The position numbers were made by a program, and so were the translations under genes. Shown one piece after another: positions 20,427-31,315 of a stretch of 64,000 nt of DNA; positions within the stretch are counted from its first letter, which is position 1; each line of letters opens with the position of its first letter. The DNA comes from Tipula vernalis (taxonomy: Eukaryota > Arthropoda > Insecta > Diptera > Tipulidae): positions 68,126,789 to 68,190,788 of the forward strand of contig OY282558.1 of NCBI GenBank assembly GCA_958295665.1. The letters are read 5' to 3'. A model generated the notes under the pieces. The model saw nothing but the letters and a program-made list of their open reading frames with translations. It was not told the origin of the DNA and searched no databases.

Positions 20427-23255
20427 CTAAATACTAATGTTATCTTTAATGAATATATTTAACAAATTTAGAAAATGCTCGTACTTTAATTCTCTTAATT
20501 CACCTAAAGTATAAAAATTACTTAGTGAATTATATAGCTTAACTCCATTGTAGGCTAATGATCGTTGGCAAAATGATTTACTATATAGCGGCAATCGAAA
20601 ATGAGTGTTTCTTGTATTATAGTTGTGAACTTCTCTATTAGTGCAGAGCATTGAATCTAAGTAATTTGGAAGTACTCCGTTTTCAAGGCGAAACAACAAT
20701 TTCAGAACGTTAAAGTTAATCCTCTGCTTTATGCACTTCCACTCCAACACTTCAAGCATTTCTCGTATATGGGTTCTACTTTCTGCCCTTAAAATAGCTC
20801 GCATAAATCTATTTTGTATCTTTTGGAGACGATATATTTGTGTTTGGTTCATTATAAAAAATACTGATGAACAATAGTTAATATGTGGGGCAACAATTGA
20901 TTCGTAGAATATAATCTTTGTTTCAAGCGGCAGTTTGTCCTTAATTCTATTAAAAAGTCCCAATTTTTTATTCATCTTTTTAGCAATATAGTCCAAATGA
21001 TCGTTGAAATTTAAATTTTCATCAATAACAACACCCAGGTATTTATATTTTTTTACACGATCTATGATTTGGTTATCTACTTTTATATTTTCATCACATT
21101 CTATTGTAGTCCTTATTGACATTACCATATACTTAGTTTTTGAAATATTAAGTGATAGTTTGTGGAACATTAACCATTTCCTTAAATTCTCTAAATCTTG
21201 GTTTATTTTTTGTACAGCTTCTATAAGGGTTGGTGCAGAAGTTGTAATTAGCGTATCATCTGCAAACATATTCACTTTACAATCTTTTATGACTGTGACT
21301 ATATCATTAATATATAGGATGAAAAGCAATGGTCCTAATATAGATCCCTGGGGAACTCCTAGATTGTTTGGTGTCAATTTAGAGACACAGTTATCTATCT
21401 TTGTGTATTGTTGCCTTTCTTCGAGATAATTAGTGAACCATTCAAGTTCTTTCCCTTGTACTCCATATTTAATGAGCTTTTTAAGCAAAATTTTTCTATC
21501 GATTGTTTCAAAAGCGCGTTTAAAATCCAGGAAAACTGAAACCACAACTTTATTATCATTTATTTCTGCCTTCCAGTTATCTAGCATTAGATTTAATGCT
21601 GTTTCGCATGAGTGCAGCTCTCGAAATCCGGATTGTTGGTCGACTAGTATATTATTTTTGTTAATGTGGTTGATTAATTGATTTTTAATTACACGTTCCA
21701 TTATCGCTTCATAAGGTGGCAACATATTGATTGGGCGTAATTCTTCTGGTGTCATCGGTTTAGTAGTTTTGGGAATTAGTATTACTGTTGATATTTTCCA
21801 TGATTCAGGTACTTTAGCTTGATTTAAACTTTGATTAATTAACTCTGTGAAATTTTTTGAGAATATTTGATTTTTCATCGCATCCATCATGACAGTTCGA
21901 TTTATTCCATCTATTCCTGCATTAGAATTCATGCTACTTATAATTTTGGATAAATCCTGATGAGTTACATTTTGAAAACAGAATTTTTCTGAGCATTTAT
22001 CCACATCCGAAAAATCCCAATCCTTTACTTCAGGAATACTATTGTGAATATTAATCACACTGGATACAAATGACTGATTTAGAGCCTCAGCTAATTCGTG
22101 CTTCTCAGTTATCATTTTATTGTTAAATTGAATATTCCACTGTGTTTTATTTTTAGTTTTATACATCGATTTTAACGTTTCCCAAAGTTCTTTTGGTTTA
22201 TTTTTGTTTTCGATGAATTTACTTTTGAAATAAATTGATTGCTCTTTCCTCAGTGATTGTTTATACAAATTTCTGGATTTTTTATAATTATCCCAGTTAT
22301 CCTTTGAATTAAAAATTTTTAAAACGCCATAGTTACGTAATTTATCTTGTTTCAACGACTTTAAGTTTTGAGAGAACCATGGTATTTTATTCTCTCTTCG
22401 AATTGTTGCCATATGTGTCAATTCATTCACACAGGTTTTTAACTTTAATACTAAAACTTCAGCTTTTTGGTTTATTTCTGCACCTCCTTGAAATCCCAGT
22501 AGTTTTTGATTTAAAGAGTTGTTTAGTGATTCAGAAGAGTAATTTTTCCATGATCTTATTTCTACTGCTGCAACTTCTTCTGCTGGCATTTTCGTTTTAT
22601 TATTTATACTAACAGCTAACATGTAATGATCGCTAATTTGTTGTTCTTTGACTACTTCATATCGAATATTCTGTGAATTAGTAATTAATATATCTATTAA
22701 GCTCTTGCTGTTATATGTAACTCTAGTATGATCATTTACTATCTGAATCAATCTATTATCTGTGATCAACTGTTTCAATTTAACACTGTAAAATTCATTG
22801 GATTTAACATCAATATTGCAATCACCGAAAATAAAATTATTTTTGTTGTGGTTTATGACATTTTCTAACCATTCATCGAAGTGACTTAAGAATACTGCAT
22901 TCGTTGTTTGAAATGATCGATAAACTACTCCAAATATGCCAGTTGTATGATATCCTTTAATAATTTGAATTGCTAGAAACCAAGCGCGGTCTTTCTCACA
23001 CTTGGAAATTATTTTAAAATTTATGTTTTCGTGAATATACATAGCAACACCACCCGTATGTCGACTATCCGAATCGCAACGAATAAAGTTGTAATTATTA
23101 ATATGAAATTCTGCATCGTACATTTCTGGAACTGTTCTGGTTTCACTGAGTAACACTATGGCTGGTTTAAAATCTAACATTATCTGTTCAAGCTCCAAAA
23201 AATTTGAATACAAACTTCGAATGTTTGTATATAGTACGTCTTGTGTACTGAACTG
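20427..23255 (-). CDS. LINE ORF2: endonuclease and reverse transcriptase
   Basis: Endonuclease nicks the target and the RT copies the element RNA there. The first Met is at 23213, giving 928 residues, but the frame is open to a TAG at 23256-23258 and the extra codons read DVLYTNIRSL, the normal start of the endonuclease, so the Met is internal. Endonuclease: LLSETR near residue 22-28 of the Met-numbered protein, FGDCNID near 130, SDHYML near 195. RT: GVPQGSILGPLLF, then the catalytic FADDT with Asp at 652 and 653. C-terminal domain ends IFIKDNISI. All catalytic motifs look intact. No RNase H. How it would be initiated without a Met is unclear. Confidence 0.85.
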   Translation of the reverse strand, partial: QFSTQDVLYTNIRSLYSNFLELEQIMLDFKPAIVLLSETRTVPEMYDAEFHINNYNFIRCDSDSRHTGGVAMYIHENINFKIISKCEKDRAWFLAIQIIKGYHTTGIFGVVYRSFQTTNAVFLSHFDEWLENVINHNKNNFIFGDCNIDVKSNEFYSVKLKQLITDNRLIQIVNDHTRVTYNSKSLIDILITNSQNIRYEVVKEQQISDHYMLAVSINNKTKMPAEEVAAVEIRSWKNYSSESLNNSLNQKLLGFQGGAEINQKAEVLVLKLKTCVNELTHMATIRRENKIPWFSQNLKSLKQDKLRNYGVLKIFNSKDNWDNYKKSRNLYKQSLRKEQSIYFKSKFIENKNKPKELWETLKSMYKTKNKTQWNIQFNNKMITEKHELAEALNQSFVSSVINIHNSIPEVKDWDFSDVDKCSEKFCFQNVTHQDLSKIISSMNSNAGIDGINRTVMMDAMKNQIFSKNFTELINQSLNQAKVPESWKISTVILIPKTTKPMTPEELRPINMLPPYEAIMERVIKNQLINHINKNNILVDQQSGFRELHSCETALNLMLDNWKAEINDNKVVVSVFLDFKRAFETIDRKILLKKLIKYGVQGKELEWFTNYLEERQQYTKIDNCVSKLTPNNLGVPQGSILGPLLFILYINDIVTVIKDCKVNMFADDTLITTSAPTLIEAVQKINQDLENLRKWLMFHKLSLNISKTKYMVMSIRTTIECDENIKVDNQIIDRVKKYKYLGVVIDENLNFNDHLDYIAKKMNKKLGLFNRIKDKLPLETKIIFYESIVAPHINYCSSVFFIMNQTQIYRLQKIQNRFMRAILRAESRTHIREMLEVLEWKCIKQRINFNVLKLLFRLENGVLPNYLDSMLCTNREVHNYNTRNTHFRLPLYSKSFCQRSLAYNGVKLYNSLSNFYTLGELRELKYEHFLNLLNIFIKDNISI

Positions 23256-23321
23256 CTATTGGTAATTAATTTGGTTCTTAAGTGATCTTAACTTGCGTTG
23301 AAACACTGTACAACTATTATC

Positions 23322-24164
23322 TCACGTAGCATGATTTGTATTAATCTTAAGATTAAGTCTATTATTTGCATCTGTACAATTACTGCATTTCATTTCCGTG
23401 CTCTTACAATCACTAAATTTGTGGTTTCCGCTACATTTCGGGCATGTTAGCTTGCTCGTGCACTTCGTACCGTGATGTGAATATCCGTTACAATTATAAC
23501 ACCTAGTTATCCCCAACGTCTCTACAACATGGCATCTATCAAAATTGATATTCAGTTTCTCCGCTGCTATTATCTTTTTAAAGTTATCGGCATCAACTTC
23601 AATAATTGTATCGACCTTCTGTGTATTTCTTCTATTGTAAGTTGTAACTACCTTAATTTCACCCTCAGATAAAAATGGGTTCTGCTGCTTCAAAGCTGAG
23701 ATAATTTCAGCGCTTTCTAACTTCTCGGACATGCCTAGAATTTTAACTCTTGGATTTAGCTCCGTTGGTAGTTTAATTTCGTAGTCTGCTCCTAACTTAT
23801 CTGTAGCAATTTGTGTCAACTTATCCTTTGCTTCATTTGAATCACATTGTAATATAATTCCTCCATTAGAGACATTTCGGCACCCCATTACTGGTATACT
23901 TTTAGGATCAATTAGGCTGACTATGTCTTGTCTTGCTTTTTTACTCTCTTGTGATTTCTTTAGTTGCAACAGTACTAGCTTAGTTGGATTAGATTTCAAT
24001 ACCGATGCAAAAGATGTTATCGAATAGATTGTTATCGAAGTCGTGCACTTTCTTTTACAACAAGTTTGAAATATCAGCTGTCTACTTTTTTGGCCAGTCC
24101 AATATTTATGTTGTGCAAATTTAAATGTGCAAACCTTCTTGAATGGATTTCGAGATTGGAACAA
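23322..24164 (-). CDS. LINE ORF1: zinc-knuckle RNA-binding protein
   Basis: Nucleic-acid-binding Gag-like protein that packages LINE RNA. 280 residues from the Met at 24164, although the first 60 or so residues (Lys/Cys-rich, KCTTSITIYS) look unlike the family and the true start may be elsewhere. The middle has a Jockey-type Gag fold (VMGCRNVSNGGIILQC). C-terminal knuckles: CYNCNGYSHHGTKC (CX2CX4HX4C) and CPKCSGNHKFSDC (CX2CX3HX4C), then a third that begins CSNC. A TGA at 23322-23324 interrupts the third knuckle; past it the same frame reads DNSCTVFQRK and stops at TAG 23256. So the ORF is probably cut short by about 21 codons. Confidence 0.8.
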   Translation of the reverse strand: MFQSRNPFKKVCTFKFAQHKYWTGQKSRQLIFQTCCKRKCTTSITIYSITSFASVLKSNPTKLVLLQLKKSQESKKARQDIVSLIDPKSIPVMGCRNVSNGGIILQCDSNEAKDKLTQIATDKLGADYEIKLPTELNPRVKILGMSEKLESAEIISALKQQNPFLSEGEIKVVTTYNRRNTQKVDTIIEVDADNFKKIIAAEKLNINFDRCHVVETLGITRCYNCNGYSHHGTKCTSKLTCPKCSGNHKFSDCKSTEMKCSNCTDANNRLNLKINTNHAT

Positions 24165-24300
24165 GATTGGTGGTCTTAACGATGCGATGAAATGATCAAC
24201 ATTCTCCGGTGGAGCAATTGTTTCAAAAATTGCAATGTGAGTGAGTTTTAATTTCAGTTAGAGTAACGTTTTAGAATTTCAGCTGAAAGGCAAAATTTAC

Positions 24301-25859
24301 GTGTTACCGTTTTCGCTCCGTTAAAATTCTTGACCGATATTTGCAACTCTTCAAAGCTTTGAAAATTACGCTTAAGGGTCAAATTAGTTCATTCACTAAT
24401 TATATGTAGTTGCACTTTTACGTACAAATATACGATAAATATAATTACAAAACATAATAAGTGTAATTAAAAATATAACTGATATACATACGTATGCACA
24501 TGTGTAACATGTAATTTCTGACTATTTTTTTTAGTTTAATAATTCGCTTGTGTAAGTAAATAAATCCCACTAGCATATATGAACGAAAATCACCTTAAAT
24601 GCTTACCTTAAAAAATTTAAACGGATCTGTATATAATTTATTTGATTACATACGCAATAGTTTTCTCGAAAAACTATAAACCGAAGAGCAAAGAGTAATA
24701 AATTATATATCATGATGGATATTACATTGAAAAATTATAAATAGTAATCAGAATCGTAGAAATAACAAATCATTTTAATCAAATAAGTTTCATCATTCCC
24801 TCCACAACATACAACAGCCATATACTATAATATTATGAATATATCGATATTATAGAGATGGATAAATATTTACATTAGTTCGAGGTGTAAAAACTAACAA
24901 TAAATAAATAAATTAAATAAAAATAAAAAACTATCAAATCAAAATGTTATGCCTATATCGGTTATATCGAAATGAAATGAAAACTAAACACTATGTATGT
25001 AAGTATTATTTACAAAGTTACTCATTTTTATGTATATATATGACAAATAATATAAGATTTGCTTGCGGCAACAACAACAAAAATAAACAGCGCGAGTATC
25101 TTTAATGATCGCGAGAAGCGCAGATCATAATAAACAATTTGTGTCCATTGTTTGTTTATAACAAAACATTGTACTGTTCTTAAGTGTACATATAACATTT
25201 CGAAACTGTTATTTTCGGTTGGTTGTTTTTTTTTTTTTTTTTTTTTTTTTGTTAATTAAAAACGCTGATTTTGAGAATCTTTCGATCATTTTATCGCGCT
25301 GCGCTTATCGAGTAAATAAAAAATAAAATAAATAAAATATTTTTTGTATATAAACGTGTACTCATAATGTACACCACGAATATATTTTTTTAAAATTGAA
25401 TATTTACATAAATAAATTATCGTTTTTATTACTTGATTAAACATTTTTGAATAGTTTTTTTTTCTGTTTAATTTTTGGAAAGGAAATACCTTTATGGAAA
25501 ATCTTTATGCCACTATAAGTATAATGTATGTAGATAAATATATTCCGTATTTTATTACAATGACGTAAAGATTTATGTATACAATTAGTAGTTTTGTGCG
25601 TTCAAGGTCTAAATCGATGGCTCTGCAGAATTTTCCCGGAATATGGCATCTTCAAATATTTTCCGAACTAAACGACGCAACTACTGATTTACCTAACATA
25701 CTCATCAGGGACTATTGAAATTTCGATTATCTAACTTTAAAGAAATCAATTTACAGCCTTGTGACGATACTAGTTTTATTTCTGCACAATTGAACGTGGC
25801 ATTGAAACAATGAAAATCTCATAGAATTATATTTCCTAGTGAAATTATTAAATCCTTAA
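24301..25859. other. AT-rich non-coding stretch
   Basis: No gene is supported. A run of about 24 thymines lies near 25227-25250. Several TA-rich and ATA-rich tracts. Possibly host intergenic or intronic DNA; nothing decides. Confidence 0.5.
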
Positions 25860-27540
25860 TTATAGTGAAAAAAATGAGTGAAAACAGCTATTCAAAGGGT
25901 TAATGTGATAAAAAATGAATAAAGAGATCATAAAATTGAGTGAAAAAAGCGAGTGAAAAATGAGTGAAAAAGTGAGTGAAAAATTGAATGAGTGAAAAAG
26001 ATCGTCTTCACAAAAATTCCCGTTTTTCGAATCATTGAAGTTCAAAATAAATATTTAATTACCAACCCACGATATTTCATTTAGAATAGAAATTCTATTT
26101 GAAACACACTGTGGTCTGTTAGTGAAAATGGTGACTGAAAATCGTGATAATCCCTTTCACACAATTTTTCACAAACTTGATGTTTTTACCTCAGGTTATA
26201 TTTTCACTCTATTTTTCACATGAAAAGAAAGTCATTAAACTTTTTACCTTTTTACATATAAATTTTTCAATTGTACCAAAAAAGTTTAGTCAAAACCGGT
26301 ATGAAAAAACAATGAGTGAAAAAGGTGTGTGGAAAAGTCATTTATTTGAAGAAGGGAGCGAAAAAAGAGGTTGAAGCGAAAAAATTGTAGAGAGTAAAAA
26401 AATTTGAATGTTACAGTTGAGTGAGGAAACGCACCCCATTCACCATTTTCCACAATTGAAAAATTTTTGTGTAAAAAGGTAAAAAATATATTGACTTTCT
26501 TTTTACGTGAAAAATTGAGTGGAAATATAATTTGAGTTAAAACTATGTTCTTCGTAATTTTAATTACTCACTTCTGATGTTAATGTACTATCGATTTTAG
26601 AAAAAATTTTACTTCAAAATCTGAAAATGTTTTTTATTCGTTCTTTTGAACGAACGTTCATTATGCTTCAAATACTCAAAATTTCCAATAAAACAAACCA
26701 CAGAGTTTTAAATAAAAGTACACTTGCTTGAATAATATTTAATAAAAACCGTAAAATAAAATTGAGTTCGACCAACCGGCGCAGTGGTTAAACCTGCGGC
26801 AGTTGGATCGGGAGGTACCGGGTTCGAATTCTTATAGGGGCGGGATAGGAAAGGGATTATTCATCATCTGATTACGATCGGTGATGAAGATGAACACATA
26901 TGTGACCCCCTGTTGATAGTGTGGAATCCGTGGGCCAACCCACCTTTCATGTCAGCACAATGCTATGTGCAGGTGGTTTAAATAAAACCGGGTCCTTGAT
27001 TTGGCTACTGCGTACGATAGGACGAAAAAGCGAACTGCGAAAGAATTGGGAGTGCCTTGAGCACCAGAAAAGATTGCAGAGATAGAAACAAACAAACAAA
27101 CGAAGAAGATTGAAAAAGTTTGTGAAAAAATTGAATGAAAAAATGAGTGAAAAGAGTTAGACTACAAACAAATATGAAAATTTTATTCTCACAAGAACTG
27201 TCACAAAATGAAAAAGCTATGTGAAAAAAATGAATAAAAATTGAGTAAAAGGTCAGTGAAAAAATTTAGTAAAAGTAAGTAAAAACTGATAAAGAAGATC
27301 GAGTGACCAAAAACATTGCATTAATTTAAAAAGGTGAATTGGAAAAGGTGAGTGAAACACAAGCGCAAAAAATATGTTCAGAACAAATTGAATAGTAAAA
27401 AGATGAAAAAGGTGAGTGAAAACCATGACAATCCCTTTTACACGAATTTTTCACTACCAAGATGTTTTAATTCACTTTCTTCACTCGATTTTTTCACTCA
27501 ATATTTTCACTCAATTTTTCACTCTTTTCTTTTCATTGCC
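25860..27540. repeat. GAGTGAAAA-motif composite with inverted repeat
   Basis: The left part (25865-26010) has many direct GAGTGAAAA variants; the right part (27465-27535) has the inverse TTTTCACTC. In between, 26188-26273 and 26453-26538 form an inverted repeat of about 85 bases with a 180-base loop. A block near 26125-26190 (GGTGACTGAAAATCGTG, AATCCCTTTCACAC) recurs in direct orientation at 27408-27465. A tRNA-type SINE is inserted at 26.77 kb. No coding. The architecture resembles a decayed foldback-type element. Confidence 0.65.
26768..27110 (+). mobile_element. tRNA-derived SINE
   Basis: Starts with a tRNA-like head: A box in GGCGCAGTGGTTAA (about 26779) and B box GGTTCGAATTC (about 26820), the internal RNA polymerase III promoter, spaced as in a tRNA. 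About 250 bases of unique body follow (with GGGCCAACCCACC and TGCTATGTGCAGG), ending in an AAAC repeat near 27085-27105. No ORF. Length about 340 bases is normal for a SINE. Confidence 0.8.
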
Positions 27541-27560
27541 CCTTAATAAATTTTTCAGTC

Positions 27561-27640
27561 GTGCATTTTTCCACTGTGCGAAAAAAACATGCGATGGATC
27601 GTGCATTTTTCCACTGTGCGAAAAAAACATGCGATGGAAA
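27561..27640. repeat. 40-bp tandem duplication
   Basis: Two consecutive copies of a 40-base unit starting GTGCATTTTTCCACTG, at 27561 and 27601. They lie at the junction between the GAGTGAAAA composite and the LOA element, and the first Met codons of LOA ORF1 fall inside them. Confidence 0.9.
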
Positions 27641-28137
27641 ACATGATCAGGAGAGAGGCGAAAGGCTCTTCGGCCTTTTTCACGTTCTCTATGGACCACT
27701 CTTCAGTTGAGAAGCTCAAGCGGGTTGGCTTTAAGGTCAACTATAAGTTTGGGACTGTACAATTGCATCCCAAGGGTGGTCAGAGTGGAGCTAAGCCGGC
27801 TTCTGTCGGCGGGACCCAAGTGGTGAAGCCTGTAGAAGCTACGGTAGCGGCACCTGTAGCTAAGACCACTGGGGTGACCGCCCTCTCCAGGAGACAGGTG
27901 AGGAGAAGGCGGGAAAGGGAGAGGAAGGCGTCAGGGGTTCCGCGGGGGAAGGCCTCACAAGGACTCCCCCCGTGCAAGCCACTGGTTAGGCCTGGAGGCT
28001 CTCAGGCAGCGGGGGCCAGCAGAACGGCGATGGAGGACACTGGTCAGCCATCGGCCGGACAAAGAAAGCATGCGGGTGGTGGCGGTGCTGAAAAGGAGGC
28101 TGAGCAGGGCCTTCAGAAGGGGCCTTCGGTAAATTGA
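27589..28137 (+). CDS. LOA ORF1, C-terminal part
   Basis: 182 residues as opened from the Met in the 40-bp duplication, but the LOA-like part starts about MENMIRREAKGSSAFF (residue 16). Contains FKVNYKFGTVQLHPKGG and then a long Pro/Gly/Ala/Arg-rich basic tail (RRQVRRRRERERK), consistent with an RNA-binding Gag-like protein. No zinc knuckle is seen. The 5' part of ORF1 is missing, so this is a 5'-truncated copy. The stop TGA (28135-28137) overlaps the beginning of the ORF2 frame. Confidence 0.65.
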   Translation: MRWIVHFSTVRKKHAMENMIRREAKGSSAFFTFSMDHSSVEKLKRVGFKVNYKFGTVQLHPKGGQSGAKPASVGGTQVVKPVEATVAAPVAKTTGVTALSRRQVRRRRERERKASGVPRGKASQGLPPCKPLVRPGGSQAAGASRTAMEDTGQPSAGQRKHAGGGGAEKEAEQGLQKGPSVN

Positions 28138-31100
28138 AGGCACACATCGCCTGCCTGCAGATAAACCTGCATCATGCAAAGGCGTCTTCGGACGTCCTTT
28201 GTCACAGGTTTATCTGCCAAAACATTGGCATGGCTCTAATCCAGGAGCCATGGGTGATTGGTAACCAGATTAGAGGTATACCAAATCAAGTGGGTAAGTT
28301 AATTTATCATAACGGAATTCAGAGTCCAACAGCGGCTGTGTTGGCCAGTTCGCAAATTAATTTTATTCCCATTTCAGAGTTCATCTCCAGGGACTTGGTT
28401 GCAGTAATGGTGGAGGTTCTGGGTGAAAGAGGCAAACAGGAGGCTATAATGGACTCCGCCTACTTTCCTGGAGACTCAGAGATAATACCTCCACTTGAAG
28501 TTAGGCGGCTCATAGCTCATTGCAAACGCAATGGGCTGGCCTACCTGATAGGATGCGATGCAAACGCGCACCACACGGTGTGGGGTAGCACGGACATCAA
28601 TAACAGGGGTGAGTACCTTTTTGAATTTCTGATCTCAAATAATGTAGACATTGTCAATAGGGGAAGGAAACCTACTTTTATAAATGCGATTAGGCAAGAG
28701 GTCCTAGATCTGACACTTGCTAGTCCGCATTTTAGCGACTTGGTCAAAAACTGGCATGTGTCTGAAGAGGCCTCATTATCGGATCACTTGCACATCAGAT
28801 TCGATTTGGCGGCTGAGACCATGCAGCGGCAGGAAATCAGAATTCCAAAACTGACCGACTGGGACTCTTATAGAGTCTCACTCGAATCAGAAATGCCCTC
28901 GGTTGTGGGGAACATAGAGTCTCCAGAGGGTTTGGAGATCTGTTCAAACCAGCTGCATAATTCTATACACTTGGCTTACGAGAACAGCTGCCCAGTTAAG
29001 CGAAGAGAGTCCAGAAAGATGGTCCCTTGGTGGAACGGGACGCTGGGTAAACTGAGGAAAAAATCGAGAAGATTATTCAGCAAGGCTAAACGCACCGGTG
29101 AATGGGGCGAATATAAGATGGCCTTGACGGAATATAATCTCGAACTAAGGAGATCCAAAAGGGCTACCTGGAGGAATTTCTGTGACGGAATCAATGAATT
29201 GCCCTTTGCAGCTCGTCTCCAGAAAGTCCTTTCCCTATGCGTGGCCTATGCACCTCGCAGTAGGATCTGGAGTCTCTCTGGGAAAATTTTCACACCCAGC
29301 AAGGTGCGATGGGCTACTGGATCTTTCAAACCTTTCAAATCCGCTGGAGGGGATGGTATCTTTCCAGCTTTGCTTCATAAAGGTATTGAGGAAATACTCC
29401 CCAGCTTGATCCAATGTTTCGGGCAAGTTATGCTTTTAACTATATTCCGAAACTGTGGAGGAAAGTAAATGTGGTCTTTATACCAAAGAGGGGGGGGGGG
29501 GGTCGTCCAGACACCCAGGCCAGGGCATATCGGCCAATTAGCCTCACATCGTTTCTATTGAAGACGATGGAAAAAATCCTGGACTATCAAATAAGAAGTG
29601 AGGTCCTTGGAAAGAATCCGCTGCATCGGGACCAGTTTGCGTATCAAACTGGTAGATCCACTGTAATGGCCCTTAGCGGTCTAGTCACGAGGATTGAAAA
29701 AGCAGTGGCATATAAAGAAATTGCCCTTTGTGCCTTTGTGGATATTGAGGGGGCGTTTGATAATACCTCCTATGGATCTATAGAGAGAGCAGCAATAGGA
29801 AAAAGGGTTCCGCTTTCTACAATTAGGTGGGTCCGTTCCTTGCTGGAACATCGTGAGATTACTGCCAGACTAGGTGGCGAGTCAGTAACCATCAAGGCCG
29901 TAAAGGGCTGTCCCCAAGGAGGCATACTATGTCCTCTTTTGTGGTCATTGGCTATTGACGGACTACTGGTCCTTCTGAGTAGCCATGGGTTTGATGTCCA
30001 AGGCTATGTAGATGATGTAGCTATCATAATCAGAGGCAAGTTTGATGAGGTCATTTCTGATCGTATGCAAAATGCACTCAATATAATATGGCAGTGGTGT
30101 TACCAGGAAGGACTCAGTGTCAATCCAAACAAAACTGTCATTGTTCCTTTTACGAGGAGGAAAAAGCTTGCGCTTACAGCTCCCTCGTTAAACGGTACTA
30201 CTGTTCCTTTTTACAGCGAGGTTAAATATCTAGGGGTTATCCTAGACCAAAAACTGAACTGGAACCAACAATTGTTGAAAGTTCAAAATAGAGCCACCAA
30301 GGCTTTCTGGGCCTGTCAAAGACTCTATGGGCGTACTTGGGGACTACAACCAAAAATGATCTACTGGTCATTTCTTACAATCATTAGACCTATGGTCACC
30401 TACGCATCGGTTGTATGGTGGCCTAAAACTGAGCAGAAGGCAACGCAAACCTTATTGAATAAGGTTTAGCGTATAACCTGCTTCGGTGTTACGGGCTCAA
30501 TGAAATCATGTCCAACCCCGGCGATGGAGTCACTTCTAGGACTCACACCGTCACACCTGCATGTTAAAAAGGATGCTGCAATTATGGCCCTGAAAATGCA
30601 GGCGGAAGGAAATATCAAACCAGGCAATAGACAGACCCTACCATAGGAATGCCTTCCGACTGTATGCCAGCTAAACTGGACTTCCACAGACCATTCTGTG
30701 TTAGGTTACCTGACCGGGATGTGTGGAGTGAAGGTGGACCATCCTTTGAGCGAGGGTCCATGGTATGGTTTACAGATGGATCAAAAACGGAAGATGGGGC
30801 GGGGATAGGAATACAAGGGAGTGGCACTACCCTCTCGAAGTCCTTGGGTACCAATGCTACCGTTTATCAAGCAGAAGTACATGCTATAGAACTTTGCGCT
30901 GGTATAGACGTAGCAAAAGGCCTAAACGATGCAAAGATTTATATTGTATCAGACGGATAATTAAGTAGGGTCCAGCACAATAGATCTTTTAGGTCGCGGT
31001 GCGACGTGGCTTATCACCCACATGGCCTGTAACGACCTGAGCGGCATGAGTGGCTCACGAATAAATTCGGTCACAAGAAAAATGCCAATCGTTACTGAAA

Positions 31101-31315
31101 AAGGTTTGATTCATATACTCAGAGCCTCGGCATGGTCATAATAAGCCGGCTAGAGCTCAGGGTGGGCGTGGGGTTTCCCGAGGTTAGGTATATGCATTGC
31201 GAGACCATGCTAATTGACACAACAAAACTAAGAGGATAGGGAGGAATAGGCAGGATCAACTTACCTCGGTAGAACGGGATCACACTTATCAACTCATCCT
31301 TCAAATAATAAGTTT
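27640..31315 (+). mobile_element. LOA-clade LINE, fairly complete
   Basis: Contains the end of ORF1, the EN-RT-RNase H ORF2 and 3' sequence. The block at 30950-31024 is shared with the 3' ends at 684-970, 38.98-39.6 and 53.1-53.8 kb. The element probably ends near 31315 with CCTTCAAATAATAA, a short AAT tail. It abuts the motif composite on the left. ORF2 has one frameshift, one in-frame TAG and a truncated RNase H, so the copy is dead but not very old. Confidence 0.8.
28134..30960 (+). pseudogene. LOA ORF2: endonuclease, RT and partial RNase H
   Basis: Endonuclease (28134-28800): LQINLHHAKASSDVL, ALIQEPWV, IGCDANAHHTVWGS and SDHLHIRF, all catalytic motifs present. The frame opens at TTG, not ATG, overlapping the ORF1 stop. 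Linker to 29468, then a 1-base shift near 29415-29430; RT continues 29414-30469 with YIPKLWRKVNVVFIPK, YRPISLTSF, AFVDIEGAFDNTS, GCPQGGILCPLL and YVDDVAII (30005-30016). A TAG at 30467-30469 interrupts the thumb. RNase H in another frame (30649-30960) has VWFTDGSKTE and AEVHAIELCAG and ends at IYIVSDG, then fuses directly to the 3' UTR block; the second half of the domain is missing. Confidence 0.85.

Larger units (their letters stand above)
20305..24300 (-). mobile_element. Two-ORF LINE of the CR1/Jockey group, well preserved
   Basis: Minus-strand element with zinc-knuckle ORF1 (24164-23322), EN-RT ORF2 (23255-20427), a short 3' UTR and a TTTA-repeat tail at about 20305-20353. No RNase H. 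ORF2 is uninterrupted over more than 2.8 kb, so this is a relatively young insertion. The exact clade is not resolved from inspection; the ORF1 zinc knuckles and ORF2 layout fit the Jockey/CR1 supergroup. The 5' end is placed only approximately. Confidence 0.8.

Noticed and set aside
21004..22612. Plus-strand open frames within the two-ORF LINE
   Set aside because: Antisense shadows of the ORF2 coding sequence.
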